The notes below the pieces were generated by a model, which saw only the letters and a program-made list of their open reading frames with translations, did not search any database and had not been told where the DNA came from. A DNA stretch of 18,665 bases from assembly GCA_036986255.1 (NCBI GenBank), contig BTRF01000008.1, forward strand, positions 1 through 18,665, given 5' to 3'. The translations under genes and the position numbers were made by a program. The DNA is from BTRF01 sp036986255 (GTDB lineage Bacteria > Patescibacteriota > WWE3 > 9FT-COMBO-53-11). How positions within the stretch are numbered: position 1 is the stretch's first letter; each line of letters opens with the position of its first letter. Positions 1 through 5,712 of the stretch are shown piece by piece.

Positions 1-1
1 G

Positions 2-934
2 GCTCTCGGCCCGACTCACGAGGAGGTTGTGACGGACTTGGCTCGGAGGTTTATCACCTCATATAAAGATCTGCCCGTGGCTGTCTTTCAAATTCAGAAT
101 AAATTTCGCAATGAGATGCGCCCCACCGGCGGGCTGCTGAGAACGCGCGAGTTCCTTATGAAGGACCTTTATTCCTTCCACGCCGATGAGGCCGATTTAG
201 ACCATTTCTACAAGATGGTCTTTGGGGCCTATGAGCGGTTTTTTAGCCGGTGCGGCTTGGAGACCAAGGCCATCTCTGCTCATGTGGGAACGATTGGAGG
301 GTCAGAGTCGCATGAGTTTGTCCTCCCAGCCGAGGTAGGGGAGGATAAAGCCGCTTATTGCGAGCATTGCAATTTTGCCGAGAACGCGGATAAGGCGAAT
401 GAGTTAAAAAATTGTCCAGAATGCGGGCAGACGGTTTTCGTTTCTTCTGCAATTGAGCTGGGGCATTGTTTTAAACTTGGTACTCTTTACTCTAAGAAAA
501 TGGGGGCCTACTTTAGTAGTAAGGATGGGAGAAAAAGAGCCCTGGAAATGGGCTGCTACGGTATTGGTATTAATCGAGTGATCGCAGCCGTGGTGGAGGC
601 TAGCCACGATGAGCGGGGAATTATTTGGCCCAAAGAGTTAACCCCTTTTGATGTCCATTTAATTTCTTTGGAGGGGAGCCGGTCTTCCGCCGAGGCGCTT
701 TATGAGACAATGGAAAAGTCGGGTTTGGAAGTGTTATTTGATGATCGAGAAGAGGGGGCGGGAGTAAAGCTGAAGGATGCCGACCTGGTGGGGGTTCCGG
801 TAAGAGTCGTCGTTTCCGAGAGGAGTTCGAAGGCTGGGGGAGTGGAAGTGACTTGCCGGGCGGATGGGAAATCCAAGGTAGTGCCGGTGAAAAATTTGGC
901 GGAGGAGATTAAGAAGGCTTATTCCAAGGTGTAG
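2..934 (+). CDS. proS: Prolyl-tRNA synthetase, 5'-partial, lacks editing insertion
   Basis: Class II aminoacyl-tRNA synthetase that charges tRNA-Pro with proline. The reading frame is open to the window edge and begins with ALGPTHEEVV, so the true start lies upstream; the GTG at 29 is an internal valine codon. Motif 2 (NKFRNEMRPTGGLLRTREF), the MKDLYSFH segment, GSESHEF, motif 3 (MGCYGIGINRVIAA) and a C-terminal anticodon-binding domain are all present. In E. coli-type ProRS a YbaK-like editing domain of roughly 180 residues sits between GSESHEF and the I-E-x-GH-x-FKLGT segment. Here about 45 residues with two cysteine pairs (CEHC and CPEC) fill that space. The pairs correspond to the two borders of the missing insertion and may bind zinc together. 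It leads the translation gene block. Confidence 0.95.
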   Translation, partial: ALGPTHEEVVTDLARRFITSYKDLPVAVFQIQNKFRNEMRPTGGLLRTREFLMKDLYSFHADEADLDHFYKMVFGAYERFFSRCGLETKAISAHVGTIGGSESHEFVLPAEVGEDKAAYCEHCNFAENADKANELKNCPECGQTVFVSSAIELGHCFKLGTLYSKKMGAYFSSKDGRKRALEMGCYGIGINRVIAAVVEASHDERGIIWPKELTPFDVHLISLEGSRSSAEALYETMEKSGLEVLFDDREEGAGVKLKDADLVGVPVRVVVSERSSKAGGVEVTCRADGKSKVVPVKNLAEEIKKAYSKV

Positions 935-962
935 GACTATTTATGATGAGCTCGTCGAAGCC

Positions 963-1346
963 ATGCTGAGAAAAGACGAAAGACAGATAAAACCGGAGCC
1001 TGATTGCATTTTTTGCAAAATTATCCGCAAGGAGATAGGGGCGGAGATTGTTTATGAAGATGACAAATTTTCTGTTTTCAAAGACGCTAATCCCTCGGCT
1101 CCTACTCACCTTCTCATTGTGCCCAAGGAGCACTTGGAGTTGGTTGGTGGGGATTTGGAGAAAAGGGCGGATGTCTTGGGGAGGATTTTTGCTCTTTCAA
1201 GAAAGGTAGCCGCCGACGCCGGGGTTTTGAAGTCCGGTTATAAGCTCGTTACCAATGCCGGCCGAGGAGCGGGTCAAACGGTTGATCATCTGCACATTCA
1301 TCTCATAGGAGGCTGGGAGTCACCGGACGAGGTTCGGCATGTTTAA
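963..1346 (+). CDS. HIT-family nucleotide hydrolase/transferase
   Basis: Histidine-triad protein of 127 residues, the usual size for the HINT/PKCI group, which hydrolyses nucleoside phosphoramidates and related nucleotides in the cytosol. The signature HLHIHLIGG carries the triad at about H109, H111 and H113. Near the N-terminus DCIFCKII gives a C15-x2-C18 pair typical of zinc-binding HINT proteins, followed by the usual EIVYEDD and P-x-HLLIVPKEH segments. The start is ATG at 963, 28 bases after proS. No Shine-Dalgarno sequence precedes it, so it is either read from the proS transcript or from a weak TATGAT at 942-947. The true substrate cannot be told from sequence. Confidence 0.93.
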   Translation: MLRKDERQIKPEPDCIFCKIIRKEIGAEIVYEDDKFSVFKDANPSAPTHLLIVPKEHLELVGGDLEKRADVLGRIFALSRKVAADAGVLKSGYKLVTNAGRGAGQTVDHLHIHLIGGWESPDEVRHV

Positions 1347-1348
1347 AA

Positions 1349-1357
1349 AAGGAGGTG
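1349..1357 (+). promoter_or_regulatory. Orphan strong Shine-Dalgarno sequence
   Basis: AAGGAGGTG is a near-perfect match to the anti-Shine-Dalgarno end of 16S rRNA. The nearest following gene, rpsU, starts 77 bases downstream. In between lies an inverted repeat, so the site is separated from any usable start codon: the TTG at 1360 meets a stop after six codons. Confidence 0.6.
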
Positions 1358-1361
1358 TATT

Positions 1362-1424
1362 GGTAGGTGTCAGGAGCTAGGTGTTAGCGGTTAGATTTTC
1401 TAACATCTAGAACCTGGAACCTAA
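1362..1424 (+). repeat. Imperfect inverted repeat ahead of rpsU
   Basis: The arms 1372-1387 (AGGAGCTAGGTGTTAG) and 1400-1415 (CTAACATCTAGAACCT) pair at 13 of 16 positions. With lower identity the pairing extends outward to about 1364 and 1424. This kind of TAGGTTCTAG-like text is intergenic repeat material. It may have been inserted between a ribosome binding site and the rpsU start. It could instead be a structured leader. Confidence 0.7.
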
Positions 1425-1434
1425 AGTCTTAAAA

Positions 1435-1629
1435 ATGGCTAAAGTTACTCTTAAACCGGGGGAATCTTTGGAGGAGGCGCTCCGTCGCTTTAATCGGGAA
1501 GTGATGAAGGAGGGCATCATTCTAGAGATGCGCCGACGTGAGTTTTACGAGAAACCCTCGGAAACTAAAAAACGCAAAAGATCTCAAAAGCAGCGCATGA
1601 TTGAACGGGAGAAAGAGGAGAAATTGTGA
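1435..1629 (+). CDS. rpsU: 30S ribosomal protein S21
   Basis: Small basic protein of 64 residues, normal for bS21, which binds the 30S platform near the anti-Shine-Dalgarno end of 16S rRNA. The family pattern KPGESLEEALRRF is followed by a helix ending in RRREFYEKPSETKKRK and a Lys/Arg-rich tail. The ATG at 1435 has no ribosome binding site at normal distance: either it is leaderless from TAAAGT (1422-1427), or it depends on the distant site at 1349 brought closer by a folded leader. The stop overlaps the next gene by four bases (GTGA), so yqeY is probably translationally coupled to it. S21 next to a YqeY protein is a common bacterial pairing. Confidence 0.93.
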   Translation: MAKVTLKPGESLEEALRRFNREVMKEGIILEMRRREFYEKPSETKKRKRSQKQRMIEREKEEKL

Positions 1630-2081
1630 CGGATACGCTGGGTGAGATAAAATCCGATCTAAATAATGCTCTTAAGTCCAAGGATTCATTTAAGGCGGGT
1701 ACTCTTCGTTTTGTCCTTGCGGCGGTACATAACGCTGAGATAGCCAAGGGCAAGGGGGCGGAGCTGTCGGAGGAAGAACTGATCGAGATTCTTCAGAAGC
1801 AGGCCAAGCAGCGCCGGGAGTCCATTGAAGCTTATCAAAAAGGGGATCGTTCCGATCTGGCTGAAAAAGAGGAGAAGGAGCTGGGGATTATTAAAGCTTA
1901 TCTTCCCCAACAGCTAAGTGAGGATGAGGTTCGAGAGATCGTCGAGGGGGCGATCCAAGAAGCGGGGGCATCCGGTCCGCAGGAGATGGGCCGTGTGATG
2001 AGCTTGGTAATGCCTAAAGTTAAGGGACGGGCGGACGGATCTCTGGTTAGCCGTTTGGTAAAAGAAAAGCTAAGTGCATGA
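1626..2081 (+). CDS. yqeY: GatB/YqeY domain protein
   Basis: Protein of 151 residues matching the full length of stand-alone YqeY proteins, which share the tRNA-binding helical tail of the amidotransferase subunit GatB. Visible family features are an N-terminal helix, the S-F-K-A-G-T-L-R-x-V-L-A-A-V-H-N-A-E-I segment (about residues 21-39), a basic KQAKQRRESIEAY stretch and the KELGIIKAYLPQQLSEDEV segment before a C-terminal helical bundle. A role at tRNA or amidated aminoacyl-tRNA is inferred from the shared domain; the real function is unproven. The start is GTG at 1626 inside the rpsU stop, and the stop overlaps ybeY by four bases (ATGA). Confidence 0.92.
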   Translation: MTDTLGEIKSDLNNALKSKDSFKAGTLRFVLAAVHNAEIAKGKGAELSEEELIEILQKQAKQRRESIEAYQKGDRSDLAEKEEKELGIIKAYLPQQLSEDEVREIVEGAIQEAGASGPQEMGRVMSLVMPKVKGRADGSLVSRLVKEKLSA

Positions 2082-2344
2082 AGTTCACCGTGGAAGTAAG
2101 CTTTATACCTCCCAAGAAGATTCAGCGACTGAACAAGGAACTTCGCGGGAAAGATTATATCCCCGCAGTGTTGTCCTTTCCCTATTACGAGAAAACTAAA
2201 GACGGGATGCTTTTGGGGGAGGTTTTGATCTGTAAATCCGAAGCTCGAAAACTGGCTAAAAAGAACGGTGTCGCCTTAGATGAGCAGATCAACCAACTTG
2301 CCATCCACGGCACCAAACACATCCTAGGGGTTCATGAAGATTAA
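2078..2344 (+). CDS. ybeY: YbeY-like endoribonuclease, very short
   Basis: YbeY (UPF0054) is a metal-dependent single-strand RNase of rRNA maturation and ribosome quality control. Family marks here are LNKELRGKD-x3-AVLSFPYYE (usual form N-x2-YR-x3-x-PTDVLSFP), the strand LGEVLI, and HGTKHILGVH near the C-terminus. It has only 88 residues against roughly 110-150 in most homologues, and most of the usual N-terminal part is missing. The normal zinc triad is H-x3-H-x5-H; here the histidines are H77, H81 and H86, an H-x3-H-x4-H spacing. The usual threonine-aspartate before VLSFP is replaced by proline-alanine. It could be a minimal active enzyme or one losing activity. It overlaps yqeY by four bases and pth by one. 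Confidence 0.82.
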   Translation: MKFTVEVSFIPPKKIQRLNKELRGKDYIPAVLSFPYYEKTKDGMLLGEVLICKSEARKLAKKNGVALDEQINQLAIHGTKHILGVHED

Positions 2345-2832
2345 TGAAGATAATCATCGGTCTTGGAAATCCTGGCAAGAAATACGAAAGAACGCGGCAT
2401 AACGTAGGGCATTGGGTGGTTGATATGCTCAGAGATCAGAGATCAGAGATCGGAGATCAGGTAAAGCTGCACAAAACCACAATCCTCATGAATGAGTCTG
2501 GCAAGGAAGTTCGGCAATTAAGCGTTGACCATAAACTATCAACCAACGACCTTTTGGTCGTGCATGATGATGTTGATCTCGAGCCGGGGAGATGGAAACT
2601 GCAGTTCAATCGTTCCTCGGCGGGGCACAAGGGCGTTCAGAGCGTTATTAGTGAGTTGGGTACGCAGGAATTTTGGCGTTTGCGGATTGGGATTGGCAGA
2701 CCGCCCGCAGGCAAGCCGACGGACGAATTTGTGCTGGAGGAACCGAGCGAGAGGGAGGGGGAGATGATACGGACGGCCATTAAGGAGGCTATCCCTCGGG
2801 TCTTGGGTTGGTCCGTCGGCAGTGGTCAATAG
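2344..2832 (+). CDS. pth: Peptidyl-tRNA hydrolase, shortened
   Basis: Releases peptides from prematurely dropped peptidyl-tRNA. Recognisable parts are GLGNPG (Asn of the substrate site), TRHNVG with the catalytic His, ILMNESG, VVHDDVDLEPG with the catalytic Asp partner, and RLRIGIGRP. Differences from the E. coli type: the stretch between the W-V-V-D helix and LMNESG is about 17 residues shorter and contains RDQRSEIGDQ, which is encoded by four tandem 7-bp units. The Asn of the GHNG loop is Lys here (GHKG). The protein is 162 residues against about 190. The ATG overlaps the ybeY stop by one base, so it is translationally coupled. Likely functional, because the catalytic residues remain. Confidence 0.92.
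   Translation: MKIIIGLGNPGKKYERTRHNVGHWVVDMLRDQRSEIGDQVKLHKTTILMNESGKEVRQLSVDHKLSTNDLLVVHDDVDLEPGRWKLQFNRSSAGHKGVQSVISELGTQEFWRLRIGIGRPPAGKPTDEFVLEEPSEREGEMIRTAIKEAIPRVLGWSVGSGQ
2433..2460 (+). repeat. Four tandem 7-bp units inside pth
   Basis: The unit AGATCAG occurs at 2433, 2440, 2447 (as AGATCGG) and 2454. It is wholly inside the coding region. Because the unit is not a multiple of three, gain or loss of one copy would shift the frame of pth. Confidence 0.9.
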
Positions 2833-2861
2833 TAAGCTTGTGTCTCCGCACCTCAATGCCT

Positions 2862-2867
2862 TAATAT
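2862..2867 (+). promoter_or_regulatory. -10 element for dnaX (leaderless type)
   Basis: TAATAT ends seven bases before the dnaX ATG at 2875, and no Shine-Dalgarno sequence lies between. This spacing would start transcription at or next to the start codon. Confidence 0.5.
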
Positions 2868-2874
2868 CGACTTG

Positions 2875-4287
2875 ATGCTTTATCGAACCTACCGCCCCCA
2901 GAAATTTTCCGAACTGGTGGGTTTGGAGACCGTTAAAAAGACTCTCCAGAGTCAGGTGAAACAAGGGAAGATTGGGCATGCTTATCTTTTTTCCGGTCCG
3001 CGAGGAACAGGCAAAACTACCACGGCCAGAATTTTGGCCAAGGCGGTTAATTGCAAACACCTTAAAGATGGCGAGCCCTGCGGCAAATGCAATGTCTGTC
3101 GGCAGATCCAAGAAGGCCGGTTTTTGGATTTGATTGAGATCGATGCGGCCTCTAACCGAGGTATCGACGATATCCGCGCTCTTCGGGAGAAGGTCCGCTT
3201 AGCCCCCTCAGTCGGAGAATACAAAGTTTACATTGTGGACGAGGCCCATATGCTTACCCCCGAAGCTTTTAATGCTCTTCTCAAGACCCTTGAGGAGCCG
3301 CCGGGTCATGCGGTTTTTGTTTTGGCCACAACCGAGCCCCACAAACTGCCCGATACGATTCGTTCTAGGTGCCAGCGTTTCAGCTTCGAGCGGGCTCCCG
3401 TTTCTTTGATTGTGGAGAAGCTTAAAGAGATTGCTGCGAAGGAGAAGGCTAAGATAACCGATGAGGAGCTTGAGCAGATTGCCAAAGCGTCCGGCGGCGG
3501 GTTTAGGGATGCTGAAACGCTTTTGGAGCAAGTTTTGACTGGCGGACGAAAGGTGGAAGAGCTTACCGGATTTGCTCAGCTGTCGGATCTGGGCGGCTTT
3601 TTTGACTTTCTGATATCGAAGCAGGCTGCGGAAGCTCTCTTTTTCATCAGCAACTTGTATAACCAGGGCGTCAAGATGGAAAATCTGGCCGTAGCGATCT
3701 TGGAGTATTTGCGCGACCTCCTTTTGGTTAAGGTGGGGGTGGGGGATAAGCTTGTTGAGAGGAGTAAAGAGCAGTATGAAACGCTGCAAAATCAGGCTGC
3801 TAAGCTGACGACCGAGCGGATCGACGATATGATAAATAAATTTACTCAATCCTACGAATATATCGCTCAAGCTGCAATTCCTACCCTACCGCTTGAGGTG
3901 GCTGCGGTGGAGGTAGCGGGAAGTGCCCCACTTGTCGAGGATTCAAAAGACTCTGGTTCAAAGAAGGATCGGCCGGCCGAGCCATCTTCTGGGCCGAAAG
4001 TGCCTAAGGCCCACCAACCGGCGGGTGGTGACGACCAGTGGTCCCAATTGATGGCCGCCGTCAAACCGCTTAATCACTCGATTGAGGCACTGCTTCGGTC
4101 GTGCCGGCTGGGCAAGGTTTCGGCCCGGACCGTTACGATTCAAGCCTTTTATGATTTTCATAAGGAACGTCTTGAAGACCCCAAGAGTAGGGCCATTTTG
4201 GAGCAGGCGGTAAGGCAGGTTTACGGCCGCCCGTTAAAGCTTAAGATTGAGACGGTTAGCGGTAAGCCGCGAACGGCCGGTCGTTAG
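2875..4287 (+). CDS. dnaX: DNA polymerase III subunit gamma, short DnaX
   Basis: AAA+ clamp-loader ATPase that loads the sliding clamp on primed DNA. From the ATG at 2875 it has 470 residues. The domains are LYRTYRPQKFSELVG at the N-terminus, Walker A GPRGTGKT (41-48), a four-cysteine zinc site (C60, C69, C72, C75), Walker B YIVDEAHML (119-127), sensor 1 LATTEPHKLP, the SRCQRF arginine-finger region, then the lid and collar domain. A Pro/Ser/Lys-rich linker (about 350-385) leads to a C-terminal domain (W-S-Q-L-M-A-A-V onward). No A-rich slippery site for gamma/tau frameshifting was seen, so a single product is expected. A TTG directly before the ATG is a less likely start. recR follows after a repeat-bearing gap, a usual pairing, although the YbaB gene often found between them is absent. 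Confidence 0.95.
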   Translation: MLYRTYRPQKFSELVGLETVKKTLQSQVKQGKIGHAYLFSGPRGTGKTTTARILAKAVNCKHLKDGEPCGKCNVCRQIQEGRFLDLIEIDAASNRGIDDIRALREKVRLAPSVGEYKVYIVDEAHMLTPEAFNALLKTLEEPPGHAVFVLATTEPHKLPDTIRSRCQRFSFERAPVSLIVEKLKEIAAKEKAKITDEELEQIAKASGGGFRDAETLLEQVLTGGRKVEELTGFAQLSDLGGFFDFLISKQAAEALFFISNLYNQGVKMENLAVAILEYLRDLLLVKVGVGDKLVERSKEQYETLQNQAAKLTTERIDDMINKFTQSYEYIAQAAIPTLPLEVAAVEVAGSAPLVEDSKDSGSKKDRPAEPSSGPKVPKAHQPAGGDDQWSQLMAAVKPLNHSIEALLRSCRLGKVSARTVTIQAFYDFHKERLEDPKSRAILEQAVRQVYGRPLKLKIETVSGKPRTAGR

Positions 4288-4309
4288 CTTCTTTCCCCAC
4301 CATATGCGG

Positions 4310-4391
4310 TAAGAACCTCTCGCTGTGCTCGAGAACCTTGTCCCGCAGAAACGTGATAAGAACCTCTCGCTGTGCTCGAGAACCTTGTCCC
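4310..4391 (+). repeat. Two 35-bp direct repeats, 47 bp apart, before recR
   Basis: Copies at 4310-4344 and 4357-4391 are identical over 35 bases, and both are followed a few bases later by CGTGATA. Each copy contains a small hairpin, TCTCG, a 7-base loop, then CGAGA (4318-4334 in copy one). The pair fills most of the dnaX-recR gap and ends just before the recR -10 element. Confidence 0.9.
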
Positions 4392-4406
4392 AGCTTCGCC
4401 GTGATA

Positions 4407-4415
4407 TGCTAAAAA
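4407..4415 (+). promoter_or_regulatory. Extended -10 for recR (leaderless type)
   Basis: TG, one base, then TAAAAA ends six bases before the recR ATG at 4422. An overlapping alternative is TG-A-TATGCT at 4402-4410. No ribosome binding site is present, so the mRNA is probably leaderless. Confidence 0.5.
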
Positions 4416-4421
4416 CTGGCG

Positions 4422-5060
4422 ATGAAAATTCCGAAAGCCATTCAGAATTTGATCGAGGCGTTTGAGCGCCTGCCGGGAATCGGGCCGAAGACGGCCGCTC
4501 GGCTTACTTTTTACCTCCTTCGCGTTCCTGATAATGAGCGCCGCCTCCTGGGACAGGCCGTTTTGGAGTTGGGAGAAAAGACCCAACTCTGCCGCCGTTG
4601 TTTTAATATTTCCGATCCAACCACGCAGGCAGGAAAAGACGGTCTTTGCGATGTTTGCAGCGACGAAGGTCGGGATCAAAGTACTATTTGCGTGGTGGAG
4701 GAGCCGTTAGACCTTCTCTCCTTTGAGCGGATGGGAAAATACCCAGGGCTCTACCACGTTCTTCACGGGGTAATTGCGCCTTTGGAGCATGTGGGTCCGG
4801 AGAATCTGAAGATTGCCGAATTAATGGGTCGGCTCAAGCAGGAGAAAGAGGTTGCGGAGGTAATTTTGGCAACCAACCCTTCCCTTGAGGGGGAAGCTAC
4901 GGCGATGTATATCAAGAAAGTGATCGGCGAACAGCTAACGGATAACAGCAAACAGCTTAAAATAACGCGCATTGCAAGCGGGATCCCTACCGGCGGTGAC
5001 CTGGAGTACGCGGACTCCCGCACTCTCTCCAAAGCGATGGAGGGAAGACAGGGGTATTGA
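4422..5060 (+). CDS. recR: Recombination mediator protein RecR
   Basis: DNA-binding protein of the RecFOR pathway that helps load RecA on gapped DNA. It has 212 residues (about 200 in the family). An N-terminal helix-hairpin-helix (FERLPGIGPKTAARL, about 15-28) is followed by a four-cysteine zinc site (C57-x2-C60 and C76-x2-C79), a Toprim domain starting at ICVVEEP, the conserved YHVLHGVIAP-x-EHVGPE segment, and a C-terminal ITRIASGIPTGGDLEYAD motif. A slight insertion (GEQLTDNSKQ) before ITRIASG explains the extra length. The start is the first ATG, six bases after a -10-like hexamer. It ends 31 bases before a convergent gene. Confidence 0.95.
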   Translation: MKIPKAIQNLIEAFERLPGIGPKTAARLTFYLLRVPDNERRLLGQAVLELGEKTQLCRRCFNISDPTTQAGKDGLCDVCSDEGRDQSTICVVEEPLDLLSFERMGKYPGLYHVLHGVIAPLEHVGPENLKIAELMGRLKQEKEVAEVILATNPSLEGEATAMYIKKVIGEQLTDNSKQLKITRIASGIPTGGDLEYADSRTLSKAMEGRQGY

Positions 5061-5066
5061 GAGGAG

Positions 5067-5103
5067 GGGAAAAAGAAGAGCAGCCGTTGGTTTACGACTG
5101 CTC
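5067..5103 (-). terminator. Intrinsic terminator of the zinc-binding protein gene
   Basis: On the minus strand GAGCAGTCGT (5103-5094), a six-base loop and ACGGCTGCTC (5087-5078) form a 10-bp stem with one G-U pair. It is followed by TTCTTTTT. The left arm overlaps the last codons and the stop of the gene. There is no T-run in the plus direction, so it serves the minus-strand gene only. Confidence 0.85.
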
Positions 5104-5529
5104 GAAGGTCAGGCTCCTGTGATGGATGGAGAAGATCCCCATATTCCATAGATACCAGGAGGCGAGGCTGCGTCCCTCAGGTGTTTCCGAGAGGTTCAGG
5201 TCCTTTGTCACTCGGTCTACTGCAACGTGGGGGTAGATGTCATTGTGCTTGGGGAACTCGTCGCGGACAAGCTCCAAAAGCTCAAGGTCTTCATCCCGCG
5301 CTTGTTCGGGGCGTTCGGTGAGGTTCTGAATTATCCCCTCCCACCTCTGCACAATCTCCTCTTTGTGGGGGGTGCAGTAGGGTGTGGACTCGATTGACCA
5401 GCGCGCCTTGCGCTTGCAGAACTCTTTAGCCCGGTGGCACTGGGGGAGGCCTTTAAGCCCGGTGAGATCCGGCTCGATCGGTAGGATCGTTAGAAAGTCC
5501 TCCACCGCGGGCATTTCCCGACTGCCCAT
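5092..5529 (-). CDS. Small protein with Cys3His putative zinc site, unknown function
   Basis: Protein of 145 residues that I do not recognise as a named family. Residues 30-55 carry QC31, C38-K-R-K-A, then YC52-x2-H55. This resembles the short zinc-binding pattern QC...C-K-R-x-A...YC-x2-H found in several small domains of unknown function (the DUF5763-like type; resemblance judged by eye). After it come an acidic helical stretch (about 62-95), a PHVAVDRVTKDLNL segment and an aromatic C-terminus, SWYLWNMGIF. It has no signal peptide or membrane segment. The ATG at 5529 has a good ribosome binding site, AAAGGAGGG, about eight bases upstream. It is a monocistronic unit facing recR with its own promoter and terminator, unlike the surrounding core genes, so it may be a regulated accessory gene. 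Composition and expression signals suggest a real gene. Confidence 0.75.
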   Translation of the reverse strand: MGSREMPAVEDFLTILPIEPDLTGLKGLPQCHRAKEFCKRKARWSIESTPYCTPHKEEIVQRWEGIIQNLTERPEQARDEDLELLELVRDEFPKHNDIYPHVAVDRVTKDLNLSETPEGRSLASWYLWNMGIFSIHHRSLTFEQS

Positions 5530-5560
5530 CGCATTACCCTCCTTTCTTTAGGGTTAATCT

Positions 5561-5589
5561 AGTTTAACATCCTATAGGTTTATTATCAA
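5561..5589 (-). promoter_or_regulatory. Promoter of the zinc-binding protein gene
   Basis: On the minus strand TTGATA (5589-5584), exactly 17 bases, then TAAACT (5566-5561), with TG one base before the -10. This is the best -35/-10 pair in the window. The expected start near 5554 gives a leader of roughly 25 bases containing the ribosome binding site. Confidence 0.75.
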
Positions 5590-5595
5590 TAGGAT
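5569..5595 (-). promoter_or_regulatory. Operator-like inverted repeat over the promoter
   Basis: ATCCTAT (5569-5575) and ATAGGAT (5589-5595) are perfect inverted arms 13 bases apart, centres about two helical turns apart. One arm touches the -35 and the other sits just upstream of the -10. The placement fits a dimeric repressor. The regulator, possibly the gene product itself, is inference. Confidence 0.45.
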
Positions 5596-5606
5596 TAGCT
5601 TCAAAA

Positions 5607-5630
5607 GGACGGCCGCCTAAAGCAACCTAG
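5607..5630 (+). repeat. Dispersed repeat, copy A
   Basis: First of three copies of a 24-bp sequence: GGACGGYCGCCT, three variable bases, then GCRACCTAG (R = A or G). The other copies are at 15515-15538 and 16789-16812. Pairwise identity is 20-21 of 24. All three lie in or near 5' regions of genes; this one is upstream of cysS. Confidence 0.75.
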
Positions 5631-5699
5631 CTTTTTGCTCCGCAAAAAGTTGCTACCATTAATCAGCTCGCTGATTAATAGCTAGCGATCTTTGATCGC
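5621..5699 (+). repeat. Chain of three perfect hairpins before cysS
   Basis: Hairpin 1: CTTTTTGC (5631-5638), loop TCC, GCAAAAAG (5642-5649), with an outer AGCAA/TTGCT clamp. Hairpin 2: TTAATCAGC (5659-5667), two bases, GCTGATTAA (5670-5678). Hairpin 3: GCGATC (5685-5690), TTT, GATCGC (5694-5699). Each is next to a TAGC. Only short spacers separate them, and the last ends 13 bases before the cysS ATG. No T-run follows, so this does not look like a standard terminator. Possibly clustered palindromic repeats or a structured leader. Confidence 0.85.
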
Positions 5700-5712
5700 G
5701 TCCTATTTAAGT

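Noticed and set aside
3208..3870. Long open frame of 220 codons on the minus strand
   Set aside because: Lies wholly antisense to the clear dnaX gene and shows no family resemblance or ribosome binding site.
2875..4287. Programmed frameshift for gamma/tau subunits in dnaX
   Set aside because: No A-AAA-AAG-type slippery heptamer with following hairpin was seen, and the frame ends in a complete C-terminal domain.
5530..5712. T-box riboswitch for cysS
   Set aside because: The hairpins are short and perfect, with no T-box consensus, no specifier loop and no terminator/antiterminator pair.
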